Assembly: GCA_031290375.1 (NCBI GenBank)
Contig: JAITNR010000227.1
Coordinates: 1-10,474, forward strand
DNA from: Prevotellaceae bacterium
GTDB taxonomy: Bacteria; Bacteroidota; Bacteroidia; Bacteroidales; Paludibacteraceae
Direction of reading: 5' to 3'
DNA length: 10,474 nucleotides
This document shows positions 1 to 6,340 of this stretch, one piece after another. Position numbers and translations under genes: made by a program. How positions within the stretch are numbered: the stretch's first letter is position 1; each line of letters begins with the position of its first letter. The notes below the pieces were generated by a model, which had not been told where the DNA came from, ran no database searches, and saw nothing but the letters and a program-made list of their open reading frames with translations.

Positions 1-47
1 TTTGCACTTTGGCAATCGGGGCAGTAAAGAGTAATTTTTATTTTCAT
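1..47 (-). CDS. N-terminus of a probable IS1-type transposase (partial)
   Basis: A leftward ATG at 47-45 opens a frame that runs off the left edge. The 15 visible residues are MKIKITLYCPDCQSA. The CPDC motif preceded by a short beta-strand-like stretch matches the start of the zinc-ribbon protein (InsA or fused InsAB) of IS1-family elements, which commonly begin with a few residues followed by CPxC. It could instead be another small zinc-ribbon protein; the repeats and GGT terminus just upstream favour the transposase reading. The transposase points away from the efflux operon, so the upstream end of the element faces that operon. Confidence 0.45.
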   Translation of the reverse strand, partial: MKIKITLYCPDCQSA

Positions 48-115
48 ACAACAAAATTAACACTTTTTCCCTGATTGTCAATCTTTTATAACAGCATACT
101 TTTTATAACACTACC
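1..115 (-). mobile_element. End of an insertion sequence, probably IS1-like (partial)
   Basis: Read leftward, the segment begins GGTAGTGTTATAAAAAG at 115, contains the 10-mer TGTTATAAAA twice (110-101 and 93-84, 17 nt apart), and then opens a reading frame at 47 that starts like an IS1 InsA-type zinc ribbon. A GGT terminus, repeated binding-site-like words just inside the end, and a transposase start about 70 nt further in are typical of IS1-family ends; the family assignment is inference. The other end and any target duplication lie outside the window, so the boundary at 115 is a guess from the GGT start. Confidence 0.45.
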
Positions 116-191
116 GAATTTTTTATTCATAAAATATTGGAGGATAATTAAGAATCAATGCAAGCGTGTAAAAAAACGTCTAAAACTTAAC

Positions 192-249
192 TGATACATA
201 GTCATAACCTTGTGATATTTTAATGTAAACAAGGTTATGATATGTATCA
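192..249. repeat. Long near-perfect inverted repeat upstream of the efflux promoter
   Basis: The left arm (192-213) and right arm (229-249) are complementary over 21 of 22 positions, with one unpaired base at 201. The inner part reads ATAACCTTGT then ACAAGGTTAT, and the outer part TGATACATA then TATGTATCA. The spacer is 15 nt (214-228). A further GTTAA complement (187-191 with 253-257) continues the symmetry after a 3-nt offset. The element ends about 50 nt before the -7 box at 303. No T-run follows it, so it does not look like an intrinsic terminator. The likeliest roles are a two-part operator for a dimeric regulator or a structured DNA element; the regulator is not in the window. Confidence 0.75.
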
Positions 250-302
250 ATTGTTAATAAATTGTTAATATCTTTTCCGTACCATTATCCAAAAAAAAAT
301 TG

Positions 303-310
303 TACTTTTG
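303..310 (+). promoter_or_regulatory. Putative -7 box of the efflux operon
   Basis: TACTTTTG at 303-310 fits the Bacteroidota housekeeping -7 consensus TAnnTTTG exactly. The -33 element is poor: TTTTCC at 273-278 is the nearest candidate and lies a little too far upstream, and an A9 run (291-299) sits between them. A weak -33 would fit a promoter that needs an activator bound at the inverted repeat 192-249. Transcription would start near 317, giving a leader of about 200 nt before the first efflux gene. Confidence 0.5.
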
Positions 311-515
311 CGCTCGGAATTGGGTCATATAGCCCAACGTTATAAAATGAAATTGCAAAACAAAAAGTTCTATTCATGTATTTTTAGCATTCAAATAAGG
401 AAAATCTCACTTTTCTATCGCTGGAACGGAGAATGGAATGTTCCTTAGTTTCCTGCTACATATCTTCTCACAATTTTAATTTTCTCTAATTTTATAATTA
501 ATTCATAACCAATAA
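311..515 (+). other. Long untranslated leader of the efflux operon
   Basis: About 200 nt separate the predicted transcription start from the ATG at 516, long for a simple operon. The leader holds two weak inverted repeats: TTGGG/CCCAA (320-324 with 333-337) and GGAAC/GTTCC (423-427 with 440-444). The second pair overlaps the end of a 33-codon ORF (347-448). No known riboswitch is recognised. The last 50 nt before the start codon are AT-rich and unstructured, as is usual before Bacteroidota start codons. Confidence 0.35.
347..448 (+). CDS. Possible 33-residue leader peptide
   Basis: An ATG at 347 opens 33 codons ending in TAG at 446-448, entirely within the predicted leader of the efflux operon. 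The peptide begins MKLQNKKFYSC, and its second half, ISLFYRWNGEWNVP, is basic and aromatic with two Trp and a terminal Pro. The last codons overlap the inverted repeat 423-444, so ribosome position could change leader folding, as in attenuation. I do not recognise it from any family, and an ORF this short can occur by chance; the leader position is the main argument for it. Confidence 0.22.
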   Translation: MKLQNKKFYSCIFSIQIRKISLFYRWNGEWNVP

Positions 516-1856
516 ATGAATAAAATTTCTTTATTTGTAACGTTGCTGTATGCTTTGTTATGTCCCTTGGGAATATTAGCCCAGGAAAAAGTACGGCAAG
601 TCATATCCATCAACGAGATGTTCGTACTTGCTGACCAAAACAGTAAATCGTTGCGACCGGACGCTACCGGAATAAACGAGGCGCGGGAAGCCGTCAAAGT
701 CGCTCAAAACGCCAGACTGCCGGAGATTGACGCCTCTCTTTCTTTCAGCTATCTGGCTGATGGTTACCTGCTTGACCGTGATTTCTCCAACGGAATGAAG
801 GCACCAATTCCACATTTCGGAAACAATTTTGCATTGGAAGTGTCGCAAGTTATCTATGCCGGCGGAGCGATTTCCACCGGAATAGCCATTGCCAAGCTGC
901 AAGAAGCGAATGCCCAATTAAATTTGGACGGAAGCCGGAATAAAATCCGCTTTATGCTGGTGGGCTACTATCTTGACCTGTTTAAACAACGGAATCTTCT
1001 CGGTGTGTATGAAAAGAATATCGAACAAACCAAACAGGTGTTAAAAGATATTCGCGCAAAAGGGGATGAAGGCATTGTTTTGAAGAACGATATTACGCGG
1101 TATGAGCTGCTTTTATCGAACCTTGAACTCGCGAAAACGCAAATCAAAAATACGCTGGCAATTCTGAATAACAACCTGACAACAACCTTAGGTTTGCCAA
1201 ACAACACAGTTGTAGAGCCTGATACAACTATCTTGTCTAAAGTCTTGCCGGTGGAAAATAACGAATATTGGACAACGGTTGCCGTCGACAATTCACCGGC
1301 ATTGAAACAGTTATCGCTGGCTGTGCAAATCAACGAGCATCAGGACAAAATCATCCGCTCGGAACGCTTGCCGCAAGTGGCTTTGGTAGCAGCTAATTAT
1401 TTTGATGGTCCGATAACTATCGAAGTCCCGCCTATCAATAAGAATCTTAATTATTGGTTTGTGGGCATTGGCGTAAACTACAAGTTATCCGCTTTGTATA
1501 AGACAAATAAGTCAATCAATAAAAGCAAACTTGCCATTCAACGCACCGCCGAACAGTATGACGACGTCAAAGAACAAACCGAATTGGCGATTAAAGCGGA
1601 TTATATCCGATATTTGGAAGCATACGAGCAACTGAACACGCAGCAAAAGAGCGTGGAACTCGCCAATCAGAATTACAGTGTAGTCAGTAATCGCTATAAG
1701 AACGATATGGCGCTTATCACCGATATGCTCGATGCGAGCAATGCCAAATTAGCGGCGGAAGTGCAATTGGCTAACGCCCAAATCAATATTGTTTTCGATT
1801 ATTTTAAACTGCTTTATATTTCAGGAACATTACAAAAATTACGAATTACGAATTAA
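516..1856 (+). CDS. TolC-family outer-membrane efflux channel
   Basis: This 446-residue protein is the outer-membrane and periplasmic tunnel of a tripartite pump. Residues 1-22 form a signal peptide (basic N3-K3 start, hydrophobic core, cleavage likely after ILA before QEK); Cys16 lacks a lipobox, so it is probably not a lipoprotein. The mature protein shows two OEP repeats: the first includes LPEIDASLSFSYL, an AGGAISTGIAIAKLQ stretch and a long helical segment to about 215; the second runs from about 255 and ends with the family-typical NRYKNDMALITDMLDAS and LANAQI helices. Length fits the family (about 420-490). It is the first gene of the operon, 11 nt before the adaptor gene. The ATG at 516 is chosen because it precedes a good signal peptide. 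The last residues, LRITN, are encoded by a heptamer repeat and may be a replaced C-terminus. Confidence 0.92.
   Translation: MNKISLFVTLLYALLCPLGILAQEKVRQVISINEMFVLADQNSKSLRPDATGINEAREAVKVAQNARLPEIDASLSFSYLADGYLLDRDFSNGMKAPIPHFGNNFALEVSQVIYAGGAISTGIAIAKLQEANAQLNLDGSRNKIRFMLVGYYLDLFKQRNLLGVYEKNIEQTKQVLKDIRAKGDEGIVLKNDITRYELLLSNLELAKTQIKNTLAILNNNLTTTLGLPNNTVVEPDTTILSKVLPVENNEYWTTVAVDNSPALKQLSLAVQINEHQDKIIRSERLPQVALVAANYFDGPITIEVPPINKNLNYWFVGIGVNYKLSALYKTNKSINKSKLAIQRTAEQYDDVKEQTELAIKADYIRYLEAYEQLNTQQKSVELANQNYSVVSNRYKNDMALITDMLDASNAKLAAEVQLANAQINIVFDYFKLLYISGTLQKLRITN
1837..1854 (+). repeat. Short AATTACG tandem repeat at the 3' end of the channel gene
   Basis: Two full copies of the heptamer AATTACG plus a partial AATT lie at 1837-1854 and supply the last codons and stop of the TolC-type gene. 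They run directly into AAATAAATAAAT before the next start codon. A heptamer is not a multiple of three, so changes in copy number would alter the C-terminal residues and the spacing to the adaptor gene. Confidence 0.5.
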
Positions 1857-1867
1857 ATAAATAAATC

Positions 1868-2920
1868 ATGAGTAAAATAAATAAACAGCTTCTATCCAAC
1901 ATTTTTATCATTCTAATTATTGTTGCGGGATTGATATGGGTTTGCTCCCGTTTCATCCATTTGGGAAACGTGGAATTTACCGATAATGCACAAGTACGTC
2001 AACACATTGTACCCGTAAATAGCCGTGTACAGGGTTTTATCAAAAAAATCTATTTTTCCGAATACCAAATCGTACACAAAGGCGATACCTTAGCCATCAT
2101 CGAAGACGCTGAATTTCGCTTGCGGGTTGCACAAGCCGAAGCCGACTATCAAAATGCCTTAGTTGGTAAAACAGCGATGGGAACAAGCATTTCGACCACT
2201 CGAAATAATCTGTCGGTATCGGATGCAGGCATCGAAGAAATGAAGATTTTACTGCAAAATGCAGAGAAAGATTACCTGCGTTACCAAAAATTGCTGGCGG
2301 AAGAATCGGTTACACAGCAACAATATGACGGTGTCAAGACCAATTACGATGCGATGAAAGCCAAATATGAAATGCTGGTGCGTCAAAAGCAATCGACCGT
2401 CCTTGTCAAAGATGAACAAACACAGCGACTCAGCCAGAACGAAGCGGCGATTGCCGTAACGCTTGCTGCACTTGATTTGTCCAAACTGAATCTTTCCTAT
2501 ACGGTGATTATCGCTCCCTGCGACGGCGTTACTTCGCGCAAAGCCATACAGGATGGACAGTTGGTGCAAATCGGGCAAACGTTGTTGTCCGTTGTGGACG
2601 AAAGCGAAAAATGGGTGATTGCCAATTACAAGGAAACACAAACCGCACATATCGAAGAAGGTATGGAGGTAGAGATGAAAATAGACGCCATTCCTGGCGT
2701 AATGTACAAAGGGTGTGTGCAGTCTGTTTCGATGGCTACCGGAGCGCAATTTTCGATTGTTCCGCAAGATAATTCCGCAGGAAACTTTGTGAAAGTGGAA
2801 CAGCGTGTGCCGGTTAAAATTGTTTTTTCGGACGAAAACAGCCCGGAGGCTATGCAAAAATTGCGTGCGGGATTGAATGTGGAATGTAAGGTAAACTATA
2901 AGGTGCATGCACGCAATTGA
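1868..2920 (+). CDS. HlyD/EmrA-family periplasmic adaptor (membrane fusion protein)
   Basis: This 350-residue adaptor links an inner-membrane permease to the TolC-type channel. A single membrane anchor spans about residues 11-28 after a basic MSKINKQ start. The first half of the biotinyl-lipoyl domain is at about 42-82 (VNSRVQGFIKKIYF, then VHKGDTLAIIED), a long alpha-helical hairpin at about 84-205, the second lipoyl half at about 208-245 (IIAPCDGVTSRKAIQDGQ), and a beta-barrel from about 246. The stretch TGAQFSIVPQDNSAGNFVKV at 291-310 is the signature seen in EmrA-type adaptors that pair with DHA2 permeases. Length is close to EmrA (about 390) with a shorter C-terminus. It starts 11 nt after the channel gene, and its last 14 nt overlap the next gene, indicating translational coupling. 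Confidence 0.93.
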   Translation: MSKINKQLLSNIFIILIIVAGLIWVCSRFIHLGNVEFTDNAQVRQHIVPVNSRVQGFIKKIYFSEYQIVHKGDTLAIIEDAEFRLRVAQAEADYQNALVGKTAMGTSISTTRNNLSVSDAGIEEMKILLQNAEKDYLRYQKLLAEESVTQQQYDGVKTNYDAMKAKYEMLVRQKQSTVLVKDEQTQRLSQNEAAIAVTLAALDLSKLNLSYTVIIAPCDGVTSRKAIQDGQLVQIGQTLLSVVDESEKWVIANYKETQTAHIEEGMEVEMKIDAIPGVMYKGCVQSVSMATGAQFSIVPQDNSAGNFVKVEQRVPVKIVFSDENSPEAMQKLRAGLNVECKVNYKVHARN

Positions 2921-4541
2921 TGATTTACTGCGTCAAATCCCTGCTTTCAAGGAAGGTATTCCGATGAAAGTACGCTTTTGTACGTTATTTCTTTTTGTAC
3001 TGATTTTTCAATTTTCGGGCGGCATATACATATCCTCTCTCCACGAATTGGTGGGCGGCAAAGCTCTTATGCACGAAGATATTATGATGGCTTTTGAAGC
3101 CTCATTTGTAGGGATGTGCATCGTTTTTCCCATGCTGTTTCGCTTGAAATTCCGCTTTGCTTCGCGCACTATTTTTCAGTTCGTGGCTTGCGGATTGATA
3201 GCTTGCAATCTGGTATGCCTGTATACCGATAATGTCCCGTTGCTTGTAGGCGCTTGTTTTGTGGCGGGAGTGATACGGATGTGGGGCACTTTTGAGTGTT
3301 TCTCGTCCATACAGTTGAGCATTACGCCCACGCGCAATTTCGCGGTGTTTTTTCCGGTAATCTATTCCATTATATTTGGAAGTGCACAATTGTCGGGACT
3401 TACTACCACCTATCTTGCCTATTTCTTTGAATGGCAAAATATGCACTGGCTCATCATCGGTTTGTTACTGGTTGTGATTGTCCTTTCTCGCTTTCTGTTG
3501 CGCCATTTTCATGTGGAGAAACCCCTTCCCTTGTACGGTATCGACTGGCTGGGCGCGGCGTTTTGGAGTGTCGTATTGCTGCTACTCGTTTTCGTCTGCG
3601 AATATGGCGACTATTATGATTGGTTAGATTCGCCTTACATCAGGCTGGCATTATTTGCCGCTTTCGTGTTTGGTAGCATTAATGTTTTGAGAATGAATCG
3701 CATCCGGCAATCTTACATTGAAGCAAAAGTATTTCGTTATCCTCACGTCATCAATATGTTGTGCCTGTTTATGGCGATTTGTTTGCTTTCGGCAACTTCT
3801 ACGGTGTTGGAAAATGCCTACACGGAGGGCATTCTCGGCTACGATATGCTCAATGCCGCCTCTTTGAATTGGGCGCGTTTGGCAGGCGTTATCCTGGGCG
3901 GATTATTGACGTGGCTGGCTGCTGTGCGGTTTAAAATTTCTTACAAAAAGATTGTCTTCATCGGCTTTGCGCTGCTGGCTGCTTATCAGGTAGTTTTCTT
4001 TTTTCTGATTTCGCCTGACGCCAACATTGAGTTGCTCTACCTGCCGCTCGCCTTCAAAAGTGCGGGAACGGTGATTCTTTACGCTGTATTGACCGTGTAT
4101 GCGGCACAAATTATTCCTTTTCAACATCTTTTTCAGGTGCTGTGCATTATGGGATTTATTCGCGAGGGCATTGGTTCGCCGATAGCAACGGCATCGGTTG
4201 GCAGAATGTTGAAGGTCTTTCATCAGTCGAATTATCTTTCGTTAAGCGGTGAATTGGACGCGCAAAATCCGCTTGTCAATCATTTACCGTTCGATGCCGT
4301 TTATGGTGAGTTACAACGTCAGTCGCTGTTGGTTTCCATCAAGGAGATATTCGGATATGCCGTTCTGTTCGGCGTTGTATTACTCATTGCCGCAATGTGT
4401 ACAAAATATCCGAAGATACACAAATATATCCGGATGCCAGTTTTTGTCTTGCCCAGAAGATTGGCGGAAATAGCACTGTTCCATCGCCCGAAATATACGG
4501 TGGAAGAATTGCTTAGAACTAAAGATAAAATAGAAATGTAA
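2907..4541 (+). CDS. EmrB-like (DHA2) MFS efflux permease, first copy
   Basis: This 544-residue inner-membrane protein has about 14 hydrophobic segments and should export substrates by proton antiport through the adjacent adaptor and channel. DHA2 features are EWQNMHWLIIGL at 175-186 (the WRWIFLINxPIGL region), GIDWLG at 211-216, and DYYDWLDS at 235-242. Charged residues sit in or beside membrane segments: MHEDIMMA at 55-62, R124 and E130 in RMWGTFE. The usual motif A (GxLaDrxGrkxxl) is reduced to FRLKFRFASRTIF (78-90) with no Asp, and motif C (GPxxGG) is replaced by GSAQLSG. The C-terminus ends RPKYTVEELLRTKDKIEM. The ATG at 2907 overlaps the adaptor gene by 14 nt, and its first 20 codons are conserved in the second copy, supporting this start. 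Confidence 0.88.
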   Translation: MHAIDDLLRQIPAFKEGIPMKVRFCTLFLFVLIFQFSGGIYISSLHELVGGKALMHEDIMMAFEASFVGMCIVFPMLFRLKFRFASRTIFQFVACGLIACNLVCLYTDNVPLLVGACFVAGVIRMWGTFECFSSIQLSITPTRNFAVFFPVIYSIIFGSAQLSGLTTTYLAYFFEWQNMHWLIIGLLLVVIVLSRFLLRHFHVEKPLPLYGIDWLGAAFWSVVLLLLVFVCEYGDYYDWLDSPYIRLALFAAFVFGSINVLRMNRIRQSYIEAKVFRYPHVINMLCLFMAICLLSATSTVLENAYTEGILGYDMLNAASLNWARLAGVILGGLLTWLAAVRFKISYKKIVFIGFALLAAYQVVFFFLISPDANIELLYLPLAFKSAGTVILYAVLTVYAAQIIPFQHLFQVLCIMGFIREGIGSPIATASVGRMLKVFHQSNYLSLSGELDAQNPLVNHLPFDAVYGELQRQSLLVSIKEIFGYAVLFGVVLLIAAMCTKYPKIHKYIRMPVFVLPRRLAEIALFHRPKYTVEELLRTKDKIEM

Positions 4542-4558
4542 GATAATTTATAAAAAAC

Positions 4559-6172
4559 ATGCAACCGAGTGATGAATTAGCACGTTCACTTCCCACTTTT
4601 AAAGAATGGGTTCCGCTCACAGCCCGTGTTGTGATACTTTTTGTATTTGCCATTATTTTTCAATGTTCGGGCGGCATTTATCTGGCATCCGTCAGTCAAA
4701 TGATAGGTGCCACGACGCTTATGCACGAAGATATTATGATGGCAGGCTATGCTTCATTCGTAGGAATGGCAATGGTTTTCCCCGTTTTGTTTCCCCTTAA
4801 ATTTCGGTTTACCAACCGCACCATCTTTATCACAGTTTCGATTGGGTTTGCCGCGTGTAATATAATAAGTATGAATACTCACAGCCAGGTCGTGCTGACG
4901 GGCGTTTGTTTCATTTCCGGAGTTTTGAGGATGTGGGGCACGTTTGAATGTTTTTCTACTCTGCTGCTGCGCATTACGCCGTCGCGCACGTTCGCCCTCT
5001 TCTTTTGCGTGATTTATTCGGTCATCCTGGGCAGCGTCCAGCTATCGGGTATTATCACGGTTTATCTGTCTTATTTCTATACCTGGCAGTATATGCACTA
5101 CTTTATCATCGGTTTATTGTTGATTGTCGGCTTGCTTTCCTGCCTGCTGTTACGTCCGTTCCGTGTGCAGGAAGCCTTACCGTTGAAAGGAATTGACTGG
5201 CTGGGAGGCATTCTGTGGAGTGTGATTTTGCTGCTGCTTATCTTTGTTTTCAACTATGGAGAATATTACGACTGGCTGGATTCATTCAATATCAGGGCGG
5301 CATTAATCGCCGCTTTGGTATTGGGAGTGGCACATTATTTCAGGATGAAACGGCTGCGTAATCCATATATAGACATGAAGATAATACACTACCCGCATCT
5401 ATTTACCGTATTGTTTCTGTTTACTGCGATGTTCGTTTTTTTGGCAACCCCAACCGTCCTGCAAAACGTCTATACAGGGGCTATACTCCATTTCGACAGC
5501 CTGCATACCATTTCGTTGAATTGGGCGGTACTGGCAGGTCTTTTGCTCGGCTCAATGTTTACCTGGCTGACATTAGTCCGTCTTCACTGGAAATTTAAAA
5601 CTATGATATTTATCGGTTTGGCGTTACTTGTGGCGAATCAGGTCATCTTCTATTTCCTGATTTCGCCCGATACAAGCAAAGAAATGCTCTACCTGCCGCT
5701 GATATGCAGAGGCGCAGGGAATATGATTCTTTATATTGTATTAACGTTTTATTGTTCGCAAGTGATTCCCTTCAGTCAGATGTTTCAAGCGCTTGCCATA
5801 TTGGGATTCATCCGGAATGGCATAGGGACGCCGATGGCGACAGCGCTTGTCAGCAGGATGTTGACGGTTACACACAAAGCAAATTACCTTTCGCTGAGCA
5901 GTGAGCTGGATGCGCAAAACCAGCTTGTCGATCATTTATCGTTTAATGCCATATACGGCGAATTGCAACGTCAATCGCTGTTGGTTTCCATCAAAGAGAT
6001 TTTCGGATATGTAGCGATTTTCGGCATTTTATTGCTGCTCGCTTTTTTACTCACAAAATATCCGCCAATAAACAAATACGTTAGGATGCCTGTATTTTCA
6101 TTGCCGAGAAGATTGCGGGAAATAAAACTTTTTCGCCGTCCGAAATATACGGTGGAGGAATTACTCAAATAG
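4559..6172 (+). CDS. EmrB-like (DHA2) MFS efflux permease, second copy
   Basis: This 537-residue paralog of the preceding permease starts 17 nt after it and is surely in the same operon. The two align without gaps over residues 1-240 with 141 identities (about 59%, counted by hand). The same unusual motifs are kept at the same positions: MHEDIMMA 55-62, RMWGTFECF 124-132, GIDWLG 211-216, YYDWLDS 236-242, the Asp-less motif A (FPLKFRFTNRTIF), and the C-terminal YGELQRQSLLVSIKEIFGY and RPKYTVEELL. Substitutions concentrate in parts of the membrane segments likely to face the cavity or lipid, consistent with a different substrate range (inference). With one adaptor and one channel for two permeases, either the permeases compete for the adaptor or they form a mixed pump. 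It is the last gene of the operon; a weak terminator follows 9 nt after its stop. Confidence 0.88.
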   Translation: MQPSDELARSLPTFKEWVPLTARVVILFVFAIIFQCSGGIYLASVSQMIGATTLMHEDIMMAGYASFVGMAMVFPVLFPLKFRFTNRTIFITVSIGFAACNIISMNTHSQVVLTGVCFISGVLRMWGTFECFSTLLLRITPSRTFALFFCVIYSVILGSVQLSGIITVYLSYFYTWQYMHYFIIGLLLIVGLLSCLLLRPFRVQEALPLKGIDWLGGILWSVILLLLIFVFNYGEYYDWLDSFNIRAALIAALVLGVAHYFRMKRLRNPYIDMKIIHYPHLFTVLFLFTAMFVFLATPTVLQNVYTGAILHFDSLHTISLNWAVLAGLLLGSMFTWLTLVRLHWKFKTMIFIGLALLVANQVIFYFLISPDTSKEMLYLPLICRGAGNMILYIVLTFYCSQVIPFSQMFQALAILGFIRNGIGTPMATALVSRMLTVTHKANYLSLSSELDAQNQLVDHLSFNAIYGELQRQSLLVSIKEIFGYVAIFGILLLLAFLLTKYPPINKYVRMPVFSLPRRLREIKLFRRPKYTVEELLK

Positions 6173-6180
6173 TTGAATGC

Positions 6181-6205
6181 AAAGATGGAATGTTGTCCAT
6201 TTTTT
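6181..6205 (+). terminator. Weak intrinsic terminator of the efflux operon
   Basis: AAAGATGGA (6181-6189) pairs with TCCATTTTT (6196-6204) around the loop ATGTTG, and T6 covers 6200-6205. The stem is 9 bp with one G-T pair and is AT-rich, so modest in strength. It begins 9 nt after the stop of the second permease gene, the expected place for an operon end. Confidence 0.5.
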
Positions 6206-6273
6206 CAGATGGCAATGTTTTCTTCTGTGTTTATCGGCTTTTAATTGTTCCTTTAAAATTCTTATTTTTCATT

Positions 6274-6323
6274 GTTACAGGCACGGGTTGCAAACCCGCA
6301 TCAGCGAGGATTTGTAGTTATAA
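6274..6323. repeat. REP-like hairpin repeat in the convergent gap
   Basis: A perfect hairpin CGGGTT-GCA-AACCCG (6284-6298) sits in a GC-rich island, followed by CATCAGCGAGGATTTGTAG, between GTTACAG on the left and GTTATAA on the right. It lies in the 168-bp gap between two convergent genes, a usual home for REP-type repeats. No T-run follows directly on either strand, so it is not a classical terminator, though it could stop 3' decay or block read-through. From memory, similar sequences recur in Bacteroidota genomes; this is an impression, not a search result. Confidence 0.45.
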
Positions 6324-6340
6324 TTTTTTACAATCATTCC

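Noticed and set aside
192..249. Inverted repeat as the borders of an invertible promoter, as seen in Bacteroidales capsule loci.
   Set aside because: The spacer is only 15 nt, too small to hold a promoter, and no recombinase gene is nearby in the window.
423..444. GGAAC/GTTCC inverted repeat as a terminator in the leader.
   Set aside because: The stem has only 5 bp with a 12-nt loop and no following T-run.
576..917. 113-codon minus-strand frame opposite the channel gene.
   Set aside because: It is an antisense shadow of a well-supported TolC-family gene, with no promoter or recognisable domain.
2249..2908. 219-codon minus-strand frame opposite the adaptor gene.
   Set aside because: It is a shadow of the adaptor gene; its composition is rich in His, Phe, Arg and Leu, with no family features.
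6284..6298. Hairpin CGGGTT-GCA-AACCCG as an intrinsic terminator.
   Set aside because: No T-run follows directly on either strand; the nearest plus-strand run starts at 6324, 26 nt beyond the stem.
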